64,000 nt of DNA. Source: Rhodoferax sp. (lineage in GTDB: Bacteria > Pseudomonadota > Gammaproteobacteria > Burkholderiales > Burkholderiaceae_C). The stretch spans positions 1 to 64,000 of the forward strand of contig NZ_JAAFIX010000002.1 of the NCBI RefSeq assembly GCF_013297935.1, in the 5' to 3' direction. The translations under genes and the position numbers were made by a program. Below the pieces are notes generated by a model. The model did not search any database. It saw nothing but the letters and a program-made list of their open reading frames with translations, and was not told the DNA's origin. How positions within the stretch are numbered: the stretch's first letter is position 1; each line of letters begins with the position of its first letter. Shown piece by piece: positions 9,839 to 20,114 of the stretch.

Positions 9839-10807
9839 TCACTGTGGCGCGTTCGTCCACACCAAAGCCGAACCCATACGCTGGACATACCCTGACCCCA
9901 CTTTTAAATGAATGCGATGGCCGCGGGTCGTGCAAGCCTGGATTTGTCGCAACAATTCAGAGAGTTGTGCGGCCTGAGGGATTTCACCGAACTGAGACTT
10001 CAACCAGTATCGGATGAGGTTACCCTGACGCGCGGCAGAAAGCCGCTGCAAAGACCGGATCATGGGCTGGCTGGTATCGTTTTGCACCACAGACGCCCAG
10101 TCCTCGGTGGCCAATTCCTCCAGGAGCGCCTGCGCCTGCCCTGCATGTTGTGCGCTGCGGCCGAAGGTATCGCGAAACTGCGGAAACACGGCGTCCAGCG
10201 CCGGCATGACGCGGGCCCTGATGTGATTGCGCGTGTATCCGATGTCGGCGTTGGTGGGGTCCTCCACATAGGACTCACCACGCTCTGCCAACCATGTCCG
10301 CAGGGACTTGCCCGATACCTGAAGCAGTGGCCGATGAAAAGTCAGGCCTGCCCTTTGCCATTGGCGAGGCATGCCGCTCAATCCGGCCATGCCTGCCCCA
10401 CGGCTGAGGGCGAGCAACATAGTTTCTACTTGGTCATCCGCATGCTGGGCCAGTGCTATAGATTGAATAGCACCTTGCGCATAGGTTATGTGGCCTAGAG
10501 CATCAAATGCCTTATATCTGGCTATCCGGGCAGCATCTTCCGGACTTTGACCGGGAGCGGGTTGGGCATTGACCCGCTCGACATGCAGCGGGACATTCCA
10601 ACGGGCACAGGTGTCGCGACAATGTTGCTCAAACGCCGGTGCCGCAGCTTGCAAACCATGATTGACATGCACAGCCAGCACACCACCGGGCCATCGCTCG
10701 GCACATGCTAAAAGCAACGCCGTGGAGTCAGCACCTCCGCTATAGGCCACCCCCAAAGGCAAAGCGGGCTCGAAGGCCCGCATCGCTTGGTCTAGAGACT
10801 GTGTCAT
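9839..10807 (-). CDS. tilS: tRNA(Ile)-lysidine synthase
   Basis: N-type ATP pyrophosphatase that converts C34 of tRNA-Ile(CAU) to lysidine, so that the tRNA reads AUA. The PP-loop is YSGGADSTALLLA near residues 24-36; AQHADDQVETMLLALSRGAG and RPLL are family motifs. 322 aa, somewhat short in the C-terminal domain compared with E. coli, common in this group. Just before the conserved AQHADDQ is the segment ITYAQGAIQSIA, encoded by an in-frame copy of the TATAGC repeat. It lies 17 bp downstream of accA. Confidence 0.95.
   Translation of the reverse strand: MTQSLDQAMRAFEPALPLGVAYSGGADSTALLLACAERWPGGVLAVHVNHGLQAAAPAFEQHCRDTCARWNVPLHVERVNAQPAPGQSPEDAARIARYKAFDALGHITYAQGAIQSIALAQHADDQVETMLLALSRGAGMAGLSGMPRQWQRAGLTFHRPLLQVSGKSLRTWLAERGESYVEDPTNADIGYTRNHIRARVMPALDAVFPQFRDTFGRSAQHAGQAQALLEELATEDWASVVQNDTSQPMIRSLQRLSAARQGNLIRYWLKSQFGEIPQAAQLSELLRQIQACTTRGHRIHLKVGSGYVQRMGSALVWTNAPQ
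10453..10509 (-). repeat. TATAGC-type repeat inside tilS (in frame)
   Basis: Plus strand ctatagattgaatagcaccttgcgcataggttatgtggcctagagc. On minus it encodes ALGHITYAQGAIQSIALA. The core AATAGCACCTTGCGC is shared with the copies at 20858 and 39145. Confidence 0.65.
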
Positions 10808-10824
10808 CCAACACGGTCCGGCAT

Positions 10825-11802
10825 TTACTTCCCGTTGGCTTTGGTGTCGGTAAACCGACCATAGCTTTGCAAGCGCTCGTAGCGGCGATCCAGCAGCTCT
10901 TTGACTTTCAAGTCACTGATTTGGCGATACGCATCGGCCAAGGCCCGCTTCAAAAAGGCTGCCGCCTGTTTGGTATCGCGATGCGCTCCACCGACAGGCT
11001 CGTTCACGATTTTGTCGACCAATCCCAATGCTTTGAGTCGGTGGGCGGTAATACCCAACGCATCTGCAGCTTCCTGCGCCTTGTCCGAGGTTTTCCAGAG
11101 GATAGAAGCACAACCTTCAGGGCTGATCACCGAGTACACCGAGTACTGCAACATGATCACCTGGTCTGCCACCGAAATCGCCAAAGCGCCGCCGGAGCCG
11201 CCCTCTCCGATGATGGTGGTGATGATGGGCACCTCAAGCTGTGCCATCTCGAAAATGTTGCGCCCAATCGCCTCAGACTGACCACGCTCTTCCGCATCGA
11301 TGCCCGGGTAAGCACCGGGAGTGTCAACAAAGGTGAACACCGGCAGCTTGAATTTTTCGGCCAGCTTCATGAGGCGCAGCGCCTTGCGGTAGCCCTCGGG
11401 CTTGCTCATGCCGAAGTTACGCAGGCCCCGCTCTTTGGTATCCCGACCCTTTTGCTGCCCGACCACCATGCAAGGCGTGCCGTTGAACCGCGCCAAGCCA
11501 CCCACGATACTGAGATCGTCAGCAAAATGGCGGTCACCATGGAGCTCCACGAAGTGAGTGAAGATTTCGCCCACATAGTCCAAGGTGTAGGGGCGCTCGG
11601 CATGGCGAGCGATTTTGGTGATCTGCCAAGGGGTCAGATCACTGTAGATGTCTTTGGTGAGCTGCTGGCTTTTCTTGCTCAGCTGGTCGATTTCCGCAGA
11701 AATATCGACCGCAGATTCGTTTTGCACGTAGCGCAACTCTTCAATCTTGCCTTCGAGCTCCGCGATGGGCTGCTCAAAATCGAGGAAAGTTTTTTTAGCC
11801 AA
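10825..11802 (-). CDS. accA: Acetyl-CoA carboxylase carboxyltransferase subunit alpha
   Basis: Transfers CO2 from carboxybiotin to acetyl-CoA with AccD, the first step of fatty acid synthesis. The sequence runs [18 protein letters not shown], then [40 protein letters not shown] and [17 protein letters not shown], all canonical. The ORF track begins at 11844, but no homologue carries that tail. A TTG at 11802, preceded by AAGGAGA at 6-nt spacing, gives the expected [11 protein letters not shown] start (325 aa). It sits in the minus-strand group cysS-alkA-accA-tilS. Confidence 0.95.
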   Translation of the reverse strand: MAKKTFLDFEQPIAELEGKIEELRYVQNESAVDISAEIDQLSKKSQQLTKDIYSDLTPWQITKIARHAERPYTLDYVGEIFTHFVELHGDRHFADDLSIVGGLARFNGTPCMVVGQQKGRDTKERGLRNFGMSKPEGYRKALRLMKLAEKFKLPVFTFVDTPGAYPGIDAEERGQSEAIGRNIFEMAQLEVPIITTIIGEGGSGGALAISVADQVIMLQYSVYSVISPEGCASILWKTSDKAQEAADALGITAHRLKALGLVDKIVNEPVGGAHRDTKQAAAFLKRALADAYRQISDLKVKELLDRRYERLQSYGRFTDTKANGK

Positions 11803-11847
11803 CGTTTTTCTCCTTCTTTCGGTGCAGACGCCCACGCGCCTCACCCG

Positions 11848-12501
11848 TTAGTACGCGACCGGTAGAGGGTCGAGAGATCGCCAAATATACCAAGTTGCAA
11901 CGCTGCAATAGGGTGCCCAAGCGGCAGCGACTTCGCGCGCATCGCTTCGGCTCACCACATCGCCCGAAAAATAGTTCTGACTGATACCGGTGATGAGACC
12001 TGGATCATCCAGAGGCAGCACGTTCGGGCGCATGAGATGAAAGATCATGAACATCTCCGCTGTCCAGCGACCGATCCCACGGATCGACACCAGTTCAGCG
12101 ATGATTTCTTCGTCTTCCATGCTGTCCCAGTCTTTGACATGCAAGGCCCCGTTGTCAAAGTGCAAAGCTAAGTCGACCAGATACTCGACCTTGCGGGCAC
12201 TCAAGCCTGCAGCACGCATGTCATCGACTTTGAGCTTCAAGACATTGGCGGGAGTCAGCTTTTTTGGCAACACCGCAAAACGATCCCAGACCGTTTGGGC
12301 GGCTTTCACCGAGATCTGTTGCCCGATGATGCTGCGCGCCAGCGTGACAAAAGCATCCCCCCGGGTTTGCAGGCATGCATCGCCGAATTGAGGAATCAGG
12401 CGCTTCATCACCCGATCCTTTTTCATCAGGTGTATACAGGCCTCTTCCCAGAAATACGGCGTGGTGGCTGTCTCGACAGGCGCTTTAGCAACGACGACCA
12501 T
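11848..12501 (-). CDS. DNA-3-methyladenine glycosylase, HhH-GPD superfamily (AlkA-like)
   Basis: Base-excision-repair glycosylase removing alkylated purines. Family signs: SIIGQQISVKAA, then the helix-hairpin-helix and catalytic region LVSIRGIGRWTAEMFMIFHLMRPNVLPLDD, in which the final Asp is the catalytic residue. 217 aa, the compact single-domain form. The track start at 12519 is extended; ATG 12501 overlaps the cysS stop (TGATG), indicating translational coupling to cysS. Confidence 0.9.
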   Translation of the reverse strand: MVVVAKAPVETATTPYFWEEACIHLMKKDRVMKRLIPQFGDACLQTRGDAFVTLARSIIGQQISVKAAQTVWDRFAVLPKKLTPANVLKLKVDDMRAAGLSARKVEYLVDLALHFDNGALHVKDWDSMEDEEIIAELVSIRGIGRWTAEMFMIFHLMRPNVLPLDDPGLITGISQNYFSGDVVSRSDAREVAAAWAPYCSVATWYIWRSLDPLPVAY

Positions 12502-13877
12502 CAAACTGCCGCTTCCCAAGTGGTGCCGGACGCGGAGTCCTTCAACACGATACCTTGCGCAAGAAGGTCCTTGCGAATGGCATCGGCACGTCCGAAGTCT
12601 TTGGCAGCTTTTGCCGCTGCGCGCTCAGCAATCAGGCCGGCAATCGTCGCCTCATCCAACCCTGCGCCGGATTGCAGATACGCATTGGCATCCGCCTGCA
12701 GCAAGCCAAGGCATCCGCCCAGCGCTTTGAGCAGTGATGCGTTCTGAATAGAGCGGCTGCGATTGACCTCTCCCGCCAGTTCAAAAAGCACCGCAATCGC
12801 CTCGGGGGTGCCAAAGTCCTCGTCCATAGCTTCTTTGAATCGGGCCGCAAATGGATTCGCCCAATCGATCTCCACATCCAACGGTGTCGCCACCGTAAGC
12901 GCTGTGTAGAGCCGCTTGAGTGCCTGACGGGCATCATCCAGATGGGCGTCGCTGTAATTCAGGGCGCTTCGGTAGTGCGCGCGCACGATAAAAAAGCGCA
13001 CGGTTTCGGCGTCGTATTGCTTGAGCACATCGCGGATCGTGAAAAAATTGCCGAGCGACTTGCTCATTTTTTCGTTGTCTACGCGCACAAAGCCGTTATG
13101 CATCCAGAAATGCGCCAGCGCCTGACCATGCGCACCTTCACTCTGAGCGATTTCGTTTTCGTGGTGGGGAAACTGAAGATCAGCGCCACCGCCATGAATG
13201 TCGAAGGTCGTCCCCAGCGTCGCACAACTCATGGCGGAGCATTCAATATGCCAACCGGGTCGACCAGCGCCAAACGGGCTGTCCCATTTCGCTTCCGGCG
13301 GTTCATCTGGCTTGGCAGACTTCCAGAGCACAAAGTCCAAGGGGTCTTCTTTTCCATCTTGGACTGCCACCCGTTCGCCTGCCCGAAGCTCGTCCAGCGA
13401 CTTGCCGGATAACTTTCCGTAGCCCTCGAACTTCCGCACGGAATAGTTCACGTCTCCATTTCCGGAGCGATAAGCCAAGCCCTTCCCCTCCAGCGCGCCG
13501 ATCAGGGCAAGCATTTGCGGCACATACTCGGTCGCACGGGGTTCAACCGTGGGAGCCTCGATCCGCAAGGCACCGATGTCTGCGTGCATAGCCGCAATCA
13601 TTTCATCAGTGAGTTGGCGGATGGTGATGCCCCGCTCCAAGGCACGCTTGATGATTTTGTCGTCGATGTCGGTGATGTTGCGCACATAGGTCACCTGCAG
13701 ACCGCTAGCCTTGAGCCAGCGCTGAACCACATCAAAAGCCATCATCATGCGTGCATGACCGATATGACACAGGTCATAAATCGTCATTCCGCAGACGTAC
13801 ATGCGCACATGACCGGGCTCAATAGGGGTAAAGGGCTGCAACGAGCGCGTGAGCGTGTTGAAAATGCGCAAACTCAT
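12501..13877 (-). CDS. cysS: Cysteinyl-tRNA synthetase
   Basis: Class I synthetase charging tRNA-Cys. It begins [35 protein letters not shown] contains the HIGH box and the first zinc cysteine. WHIECSAM and [10 protein letters not shown] contribute zinc ligands, and [16 protein letters not shown] is the KMSKS loop. 458 aa is normal. ATG 13877 is chosen over the track's upstream start. First gene of the minus-strand run; the 186-bp gap to the divergent TPR gene should hold both promoters. Confidence 0.97.
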   Translation of the reverse strand: MSLRIFNTLTRSLQPFTPIEPGHVRMYVCGMTIYDLCHIGHARMMMAFDVVQRWLKASGLQVTYVRNITDIDDKIIKRALERGITIRQLTDEMIAAMHADIGALRIEAPTVEPRATEYVPQMLALIGALEGKGLAYRSGNGDVNYSVRKFEGYGKLSGKSLDELRAGERVAVQDGKEDPLDFVLWKSAKPDEPPEAKWDSPFGAGRPGWHIECSAMSCATLGTTFDIHGGGADLQFPHHENEIAQSEGAHGQALAHFWMHNGFVRVDNEKMSKSLGNFFTIRDVLKQYDAETVRFFIVRAHYRSALNYSDAHLDDARQALKRLYTALTVATPLDVEIDWANPFAARFKEAMDEDFGTPEAIAVLFELAGEVNRSRSIQNASLLKALGGCLGLLQADANAYLQSGAGLDEATIAGLIAERAAAKAAKDFGRADAIRKDLLAQGIVLKDSASGTTWEAAV

Positions 13878-14063
13878 GGGTATCAAAAACCTGAACACAA
13901 AAACAACGAGCCCACCACATCACCAAAGGACGAAAAGGGGGCTCGCAAACAATCAAAACGGGGGGATATCCTCGGGGTGGCACGCAAACCCCTCGGCTAC
14001 AATCCAACGCAGTATAAAGCCCCGCGCCGAGGGCTACACACAGAGCAAGTTTTCAAAGGCACT

Positions 14064-15212
14064 ATGAAGCAAGCCCACTCCCCGCTTTTCTCCGCAATCC
14101 GTTGGATCGCCTTGGCTGCCACCTTGTCGTTTGGCACTGCCTACGCCGACGACTATTCCGACGTTGCACAACTGGTTCGCAATGGAAAGCTTGCAGAAGC
14201 CATGACGAAAGTCGACCAATATCTGGTTGGCAAGCCCAAAGATCCTCAAATGCGCTTTTTGAAGGGCGTCATTCAGCGGGACTCCGGCAAGAGTTCTGAA
14301 GCAATTGCGACGTTCACACGACTGACCGAAGACTATCCGGAGCTTCCTGAGCCCTACAACAACCTCGCAGTGCTTTATGCCGGCCAGAGCCAGTACGACA
14401 AGGCCCGTACCGCCCTTGAAATGGCCATTCGCACCAACCCAAGTTACACCACCGCCCATGAAAACCTGGGGGATGTGTATGCCAAGTTGGCGAGCCAGGC
14501 CTACGGCAAAGCTCTGCAACTGGACTCCGGCAATGCAGCGGTCGGCCCCAAGTTGGCGCTGATTCGAGAGTTGTTTAACCCGGCGGCGGGCAAAGGGACT
14601 CGCCCTGCAGCGACACTGAGTACGCCCACCCCAAGCACAGCCGTTGCGCCGACCACTCCCGCGACAAACGCAACCGCAAAAGCGGCACCTTCATTGCCGG
14701 CAACTACTGCAACAAAAGCACCGCCGACGCTGGGCGCAGCAGCAACCAGCACTAAGCCGGCTGCATCTGCACAAACCCCGGCTACAACTCCGGCAGCCGC
14801 ACCGGAACCCGCACCTGCTGTAGCCGCTGCTCCTGCGCAAGCGCCCAAGACTGAGGCCGTAGCTGCGAACAGTAGCTCAAAAGATGTCGAGGCAGCCGTT
14901 CGCAACTGGGCCAAGGCCTGGGCCTCGCGTGACATGAAGGGCTACCTGGGTGCCTACAGTCGGGACTTTGCGACACCCGGTGGTGCCAAACGCTCGGAAT
15001 GGGAAGAAGAACGACGCCAGCGCATTACCAGCAAGTCCAAAATTAGCGTCAAGTTGGAAAACCTGAACGTGAGCGTGAATGGCAACAAAGCAACCGCCAA
15101 GTTCCGCCAAGACTACAAGGCCGATGAGCTAGCCGTATCCAGCAGAAAAGTCTTGGAGTTGGTCAAAACTGGCGACCGATGGGTAATCGTCCGGGAAACT
15201 GTCGCTAAGTAA
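14064..15212 (+). CDS. Periplasmic TPR protein with C-terminal NTF2-like (Cds6-type) domain
   Basis: Signal peptide (IALAATLSFGTAYADD), then about three tetratricopeptide repeats (residues 25-160), a long Ala/Pro/Thr linker (about 170-270), and a C-terminal NTF2/SnoaL-like domain (VEAAVRNWAKAWASRDMKGYLGAYSRDF). The track ORF at 13515 reads through the divergent promoter region; ATG 14064 starts the signal peptide. The next gene carries a related C-terminal domain attached to an L,D-transpeptidase, so the pair probably acts together on the cell wall. The specific role is not known to me. Confidence 0.85.
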   Translation: MKQAHSPLFSAIRWIALAATLSFGTAYADDYSDVAQLVRNGKLAEAMTKVDQYLVGKPKDPQMRFLKGVIQRDSGKSSEAIATFTRLTEDYPELPEPYNNLAVLYAGQSQYDKARTALEMAIRTNPSYTTAHENLGDVYAKLASQAYGKALQLDSGNAAVGPKLALIRELFNPAAGKGTRPAATLSTPTPSTAVAPTTPATNATAKAAPSLPATTATKAPPTLGAAATSTKPAASAQTPATTPAAAPEPAPAVAAAPAQAPKTEAVAANSSSKDVEAAVRNWAKAWASRDMKGYLGAYSRDFATPGGAKRSEWEEERRQRITSKSKISVKLENLNVSVNGNKATAKFRQDYKADELAVSSRKVLELVKTGDRWVIVRETVAK

Positions 15213-15219
15213 TACGCAC

Positions 15220-16530
15220 TTGCACAGTCAGAACGTGTTCAACAGCGCACAGAAGGCACTACTCAGAAGTGCCCTAAGAACTTTGCTCTCAGCGCCCCGG
15301 CATCTCTTCGTGGCCTGTGGTCTTTTGCTGGCGCAAGGGGACGTGTTTTCAAAAACCCAAGAGCCGGTCCGCATCCTTAAGGCTCAGTCCAATAAGGCGC
15401 CGCAGCCCAACACCCTCGAAGCTGGAGGCGTTGCCGAAGCGCGCTTGATAGAGATCTACACGCTCATAGGCCGCGGGGATGGTCGAGCAGCGTTCGAAAA
15501 AGCTGAACAACTGGTCTCCGACTTGCCGAATTTCCAATTGGCACAGTTGGTCTATGGCGACTTGCTAGTAGCGCGCACGCGCCCTGTGAGCACGCTAGGC
15601 GATGTGCCACCTGCCATGGCTAAGGAAGCTAGCGCTCCACTCAAGGATCTCAGAGAGGAATCTTTGCGACGCGTGAAGGCCCTGAGAGAGCGCCCCCAAA
15701 AGGGCACCATACCTTCGCAGTTTCTACAGCTATCCCCTACGACCCGGCACGCGATAGCGGTGGATGCATCGCGCTCCCGCCTATATCTCTTTGAAAACAC
15801 CCCCAGTGGCCTAGAGCTCGTGGCGGACTACTATATTTCTGTGGGCAAGGCCGGCATTTCAAAGAATGTGGAAGGTGACCAACGCACCCCTTTGGGCGTG
15901 TACTACATCACCAGCAACTTAGACCCTAAGTCACTCAAAGACTTTTATGGTTCAGGCGCCCTCCCCATCAGCTACCCCAACGTTTTGGATTCCAAGCGTG
16001 GAAAAACAGGCAGTGGAATCTGGCTGCATGGAACCCCTCCGGCTCAATTCTCCAGAGCTCCGTTGGCGACCGATGGCTGTGTGGTGCTCGCCAACCCGGA
16101 CTTAGAGCACATTATCCGGACGGTAGCGATACGAGCTACGCCAGTAGTTATTGCGCAGCAACTGCAATGGGTTTCGGCAAACACCGTGAAAAACACGGCC
16201 AAGGGCTTTGAGAGCGCCCTGCTGGCTTGGCGCAATGCAAAAACGGCAGGAAATGCTCAGCAGGTTTTAGACTTTTACACATCAGACTTCAATAGCAATG
16301 GCAAGTCTTTGTCGCAGTGGACGCCGGTTCTCCGCGGTGAGCTCGAAAAGACCAAGGGCAGAACGATTCAACTCAAAGATGTGTCATTCCTCCAATGGAT
16401 CGATCACAACGAGACGATGGTCGCCACCTTCGGTGAAGTGGCAGAGGGATCGCGCATCGGGTGGACCAAGCGTCAATACTGGACGCATGTGAACGGTCAA
16501 TGGAAGATTTTTTATGAAGGGCTACTGTGA
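15220..16530 (+). CDS. L,D-transpeptidase (YkuD domain) with C-terminal NTF2-like domain
   Basis: Predicted periplasmic peptidoglycan cross-linking or hydrolysing enzyme. The YkuD catalytic domain spans about residues 185-310: [27 protein letters not shown], and the active site [21 protein letters not shown], with His and the nucleophile Cys (the usual Ser before GC is Asp). The C-terminus resembles the NTF2-like domain of the upstream TPR protein. A hydrophobic stretch near residues 27-40 ([12 protein letters not shown]) serves as signal. The start is uncertain: the frame offers TTG 15220 and GTG 15235 and no ATG. 7 bp after the TPR gene; overlaps ppiA by one base. Confidence 0.86.
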   Translation: MHSQNVFNSAQKALLRSALRTLLSAPRHLFVACGLLLAQGDVFSKTQEPVRILKAQSNKAPQPNTLEAGGVAEARLIEIYTLIGRGDGRAAFEKAEQLVSDLPNFQLAQLVYGDLLVARTRPVSTLGDVPPAMAKEASAPLKDLREESLRRVKALRERPQKGTIPSQFLQLSPTTRHAIAVDASRSRLYLFENTPSGLELVADYYISVGKAGISKNVEGDQRTPLGVYYITSNLDPKSLKDFYGSGALPISYPNVLDSKRGKTGSGIWLHGTPPAQFSRAPLATDGCVVLANPDLEHIIRTVAIRATPVVIAQQLQWVSANTVKNTAKGFESALLAWRNAKTAGNAQQVLDFYTSDFNSNGKSLSQWTPVLRGELEKTKGRTIQLKDVSFLQWIDHNETMVATFGEVAEGSRIGWTKRQYWTHVNGQWKIFYEGLL

Positions 16531-17111
16531 TGTTGCTTGATTCACTGCGAGGTCTAAAGACCCTGGCTATATGGGCCTCCATGGTGGTGGCGGTGCCTGC
16601 CGGTGCGCAAGCCGTTGCACCCAAGGTTCAGTTCCAGACCACACAAGGAAACTTCACTGTGGAGGTGTACCCGGACAAAGCTCCGAAAACGGTTGAAAAC
16701 TTTCTGCAGTACGTGAAAGACAAACATTACAACGGCACCGTATTCCATCGGGTGATCCCAAGCTTCATGATCCAAGGCGGCGGCTTCACCCCTTCGATGC
16801 AGCAAAAGCCTACGCGTAGCCCCATTCCTCTGGAGGCGAGAAACGGCCTCAAAAACGGCAGGGGTACGATTGCCATGGCACGCACAGCGGATCCGCAGAG
16901 TGCCACGGCTCAGTTCTTCGTCAATGTGGTGGACAATCAGAATCTTGACGCGCCTCGCCCTGATGGGCACGGCTATGCCGTCTTCGGCAAAGTCACCCAG
17001 GGAATGGACGTCATCGACAAGATCCGTGGTGTCCCCACCACCAACGCTGGCATGTACCAAGACGTGCCGCAAACCCCTGTTGTTATTAACTCGGCCACTT
17101 TGGTCCCATAA
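16530..17111 (+). CDS. ppiA: Periplasmic cyclophilin-type peptidyl-prolyl isomerase
   Basis: Catalyses cis-trans isomerisation of prolyl bonds in the envelope. A signal peptide ([17 protein letters not shown]) precedes the cyclophilin fold: [15 protein letters not shown], the GTIAMART region and [11 protein letters not shown]. 193 aa matches PpiA. ATG 16530 overlaps the stop of the upstream transpeptidase (TGATG). The cytosolic paralogue ppiB follows after 3 bp, a tandem cyclophilin pair with different compartments. Confidence 0.94.
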   Translation: MLLDSLRGLKTLAIWASMVVAVPAGAQAVAPKVQFQTTQGNFTVEVYPDKAPKTVENFLQYVKDKHYNGTVFHRVIPSFMIQGGGFTPSMQQKPTRSPIPLEARNGLKNGRGTIAMARTADPQSATAQFFVNVVDNQNLDAPRPDGHGYAVFGKVTQGMDVIDKIRGVPTTNAGMYQDVPQTPVVINSATLVP

Positions 17112-17114
17112 ATC

Positions 17115-17621
17115 ATGAGCAATCCTCAAGTCGAACTCCACATCACTGGCTACGGTGTCATCACCATTGAGCTTGATCAGGAAAAAGCACCTAAATCCAG
17201 CGCCAACTTCTTGGCCTATGTGAACAAAGGGCACTACAACAACACGATTTTTCATCGTGTTATTCCGGGTTTCATGATCCAAGGCGGAGGCATGGAGCCT
17301 GGCATGGCACAAAAATCTACGGATGCCCCCATCGAAAATGAAGCCAACAACGGTCTGAAAAATGGCGTTTACACCTTGGCCATGGCGCGCACTGGTGACC
17401 CACACTCCGCGACAGCTCAGTTCTTCATCAACGTTGCAGACAACGGTTTTCTGAACCACACCGCACCTAGCATGCAAGGTTGGGGTTACGCAGTGTTCGG
17501 CAAAGTGGTTGCCGGCACAGACGTGGTAGATAAGATCAAGGCTGTGAAAACCGGTAAAAAAGGCTTTCATGACGACGTGCCGAAAGAAGACGTCGTGATC
17601 GAGAAGGCTGTAGCGCTGTAA
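17115..17621 (+). CDS. ppiB: Cytosolic cyclophilin-type peptidyl-prolyl isomerase
   Basis: 168-aa single-domain cyclophilin without signal peptide: [62 protein letters not shown]. Length and motifs fit PpiB. It lies 3 bp after ppiA and 14 bp before lpxH in one operon. Confidence 0.96.
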   Translation: MSNPQVELHITGYGVITIELDQEKAPKSSANFLAYVNKGHYNNTIFHRVIPGFMIQGGGMEPGMAQKSTDAPIENEANNGLKNGVYTLAMARTGDPHSATAQFFINVADNGFLNHTAPSMQGWGYAVFGKVVAGTDVVDKIKAVKTGKKGFHDDVPKEDVVIEKAVAL

Positions 17622-17635
17622 CCAGGCATCTGCCA

Positions 17636-18424
17636 GTGGAAGTCATTGCGCAGGGCCACTGGCGGCGGGTGGATTTCATTTCTGACCTTCACCTGCACCC
17701 CGGCGAGCCCGACACCCACACAGCGTGGGCTCGCTATATGCAAAAAACAAATACCGATGCGCTGTTCATCCTTGGCGACTTGTTTGAAGTCTGGGTGGGC
17801 GATGACCTACTGGACAACCCTTTAGGTTTTGAGTCTGAATGCGTGCGCATCATCCGGGAAACCGCAATGCGCCTGCCGGTGTATTACATGGTGGGCAATC
17901 GCGACTTCTTGATGGGTATGCGGTTTGCAGATGAAAGCCACTCCATTCCGCTCGCTGACCCTGCAACCCTCGACTTTTTCGGTAATCGCATAGTACTTAG
18001 CCACGGTGATGCGTGGTGTCTCGACGACGTGGCATATCAGTCGTTCAGAACGACCGTGCGCTCCCAGGAATGGCAGTCCGCTTTCTTAGCCAAGCCTCTG
18101 CCCGAGCGTCTCGACATTGCACGACACATACGCTCACAAAGTGAGGCAAAGAAACCACTGGGTAGCTACGCGGATGTCGACATCGCAAGCGCTGAAGCTG
18201 CACTCTCAGCCGCTAAAGCCCGCACGCTCATTCATGGCCACACGCATCTACCTGCAACTCATGGCCTCCCCTCCGGTGCAGAGCGATGGGTGCTCAGCGA
18301 CTGGCATATCAAGCCCCCGCATACGCCGAGACTTGAAGTGCTGAGGCTGCAGAATCAGGCGGCAAAGGGGGATTTCTCCCTTTCACGACTTCACCCGGAG
18401 CTCTGCGATACCGGCTTGAATTAA
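17636..18424 (+). CDS. lpxH: UDP-2,3-diacylglucosamine diphosphatase
   Basis: Metallophosphoesterase of lipid A synthesis that hydrolyses UDP-2,3-diacylglucosamine to lipid X. Metal-binding motifs in order: FISDLHLHPGEP, LGDLFEVWVGDD, YMVGNRDFLMG, LSHGDAWC and LIHGHTHLPA. 262 aa. The start is GTG 17636. Last gene of the run that begins with the TPR protein; it meets the convergent HD-GYP gene with a 4-bp overlap. Confidence 0.94.
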   Translation: MEVIAQGHWRRVDFISDLHLHPGEPDTHTAWARYMQKTNTDALFILGDLFEVWVGDDLLDNPLGFESECVRIIRETAMRLPVYYMVGNRDFLMGMRFADESHSIPLADPATLDFFGNRIVLSHGDAWCLDDVAYQSFRTTVRSQEWQSAFLAKPLPERLDIARHIRSQSEAKKPLGSYADVDIASAEAALSAAKARTLIHGHTHLPATHGLPSGAERWVLSDWHIKPPHTPRLEVLRLQNQAAKGDFSLSRLHPELCDTGLN

Positions 18425-20034
18425 GCCAATCCTCCAACCTCGTCGATTTGCCAAGGGTCGAGAAACTGCTCGGCATAGCGCAAATAGACTTGTTCAGAGA
18501 CAAACACATCGAACAAGTCGGGGTCGATATGCCCGCTGCTGCGAAGTTTGGACATGATTTCCATGGCCTGTGAGAGCTTCATGCCGGGCTTGTAAGGCCG
18601 GTCTTTAGCAGTCAAAGCCTCAAAAATGTCAGCGATGCCCATGATCCGCGCCTGAACTGACATCTGATCCCTCGTCAGCCCTTTGGGATACCCCTTGCCA
18701 TCCATCCGCTCATGGTGACCGCCTGCAAACTCCGGAACATTTTTGAGATGCTTTGGCCAAGGCAGTTGCTCCAGCATCTTGATGGTTGCAACGATGTGGT
18801 AGTTGATGATGTCCCGCTCGGCTCCTGTCAGGGTGCCCCCACGGATTGACAAATTCTCCATCTCGTCGGCCGTCAGGAAATCCGTTTCAACACCATCTGC
18901 ATTCCGCCAAGAGTTAGTGGTTCCGATATCACGCACTCGGCGGACCGCCTCATCACTCAGAAACTCAGCACCGCGATTCGTGTTGCGCAAAAACTCCCTA
19001 TCCTCATCCCAGGTGACCATATCGGAGCGGGCGCGTGCCATGACCGCCGCCTCCCCGGCTGGGTCCACCACAGGGCGCAACGCGAGTTGGGATCGCAAGG
19101 CTTCAAGCTCACGATCGCGCTTCAAAACCTCAAAGCGAGTGTCCACTAGCGCCATCCGATCGAACAAGGTTTGCAACTTGGTAGCCTTGTCTACAACGTG
19201 AACTGGCGTGGTCACTTTGCCGCAGTCATGCAGCAGACCGGCAATTTTCAGCTCATAGTGATCTCGCTCCGACATTGCGAAGGACGCCAGTGGCCCGGTC
19301 GACGCTGCACTTGCTGCTGCAGCCAACATCATGGTCAGCGCAGGGACCCGCGCACAATGTCCTCCCGTGTAGTGGGACTTCTCGTCAATGGCCACGTTGA
19401 TCAGGCTGATAAAGGACTCAAACAAGGCCTCCAGTTGGGACATGAGTCCGCGGTTGGTAATGGCAATCGCCGCTTGCGAGGCCAATGACTCCGCCAAACT
19501 TTGGTCAGAGCTACTGAAGCTGCGCACGAGGCCGCTCACTGGGTCGGTGGCATTGATCAATTGCAAGACACCGATGACATCGCCCTCGTGGTCTTTCATG
19601 GGTACGGTCAAAAATGACTGGGAACGATAGCCCGTGCGGGCATCGAATTGCCGGGTGCCTGAAAAATCGAATGCCTCTGCCGTGTAGGCATCGGCAATAT
19701 TCACGGTTTGATTGTGGAGCGCCGAATATGCGGCAACCAAAGAGTCATTGGGCTGCCCTTGCGCGTCCTTGAGGGGTAAGTCAGGAAAATCAATCGACTT
19801 CCCTGAGACTCCGCCCATGGCAATTCCGAGGGAGGCGGTGCGTATGATTTCAAAACGCAGCGCGGAGCCGTCGTCCGTCACCCTGTAGAGGGTGCCGGCA
19901 TCAGCATGGGTAATGCTTTTTGCCGCGAGAAGAATGCTGTCCAGCAGTCGGGCAATGTCCCGCTCACGGGACAAGGCAGTGCCTATGTCGTTAAGCTGCT
20001 CCAAACGGCGCAGCAAGTCATCCACAGAGTCCAC
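18421..20034 (-). CDS. GAF + HD-GYP domain cyclic-di-GMP phosphodiesterase
   Basis: N-terminal GAF domain (about residues 10-190; HADAGTLYRVTDDG, FLTVPMKDHEGDVIGVLQLIN), then HD-GYP: HYTGGHCARVPAL, LLHDCGKVTTPVHV with the HD metal pair, and the signature HHERMDGKGYPKGL near the C-terminus. HD-GYP proteins linearise c-di-GMP, and all signature residues are present, so it should be active. The start is ambiguous: TTG 20088 (track) or GTG 20034, which follows a G-rich ribosome site and gives the usual MDSVDDLLRRLEQL start. I use GTG. Confidence 0.9.
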   Translation of the reverse strand: MDSVDDLLRRLEQLNDIGTALSRERDIARLLDSILLAAKSITHADAGTLYRVTDDGSALRFEIIRTASLGIAMGGVSGKSIDFPDLPLKDAQGQPNDSLVAAYSALHNQTVNIADAYTAEAFDFSGTRQFDARTGYRSQSFLTVPMKDHEGDVIGVLQLINATDPVSGLVRSFSSSDQSLAESLASQAAIAITNRGLMSQLEALFESFISLINVAIDEKSHYTGGHCARVPALTMMLAAAASAASTGPLASFAMSERDHYELKIAGLLHDCGKVTTPVHVVDKATKLQTLFDRMALVDTRFEVLKRDRELEALRSQLALRPVVDPAGEAAVMARARSDMVTWDEDREFLRNTNRGAEFLSDEAVRRVRDIGTTNSWRNADGVETDFLTADEMENLSIRGGTLTGAERDIINYHIVATIKMLEQLPWPKHLKNVPEFAGGHHERMDGKGYPKGLTRDQMSVQARIMGIADIFEALTAKDRPYKPGMKLSQAMEIMSKLRSSGHIDPDLFDVFVSEQVYLRYAEQFLDPWQIDEVGGLA

Positions 20035-20114
20035 AAAGCCCCCCCAGATTGAGCGCCCCTCATTAAGGCAAGCCGATTGTTTCAACAACCGGCCTGTTTG
20101 TCCAACCCGCTTTT

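Noticed and set aside
13515-14063. N-terminal extension of the TPR protein ORF
   Set aside because: Antisense to cysS and crossing the divergent promoter; the signal peptide starts at ATG 14064.
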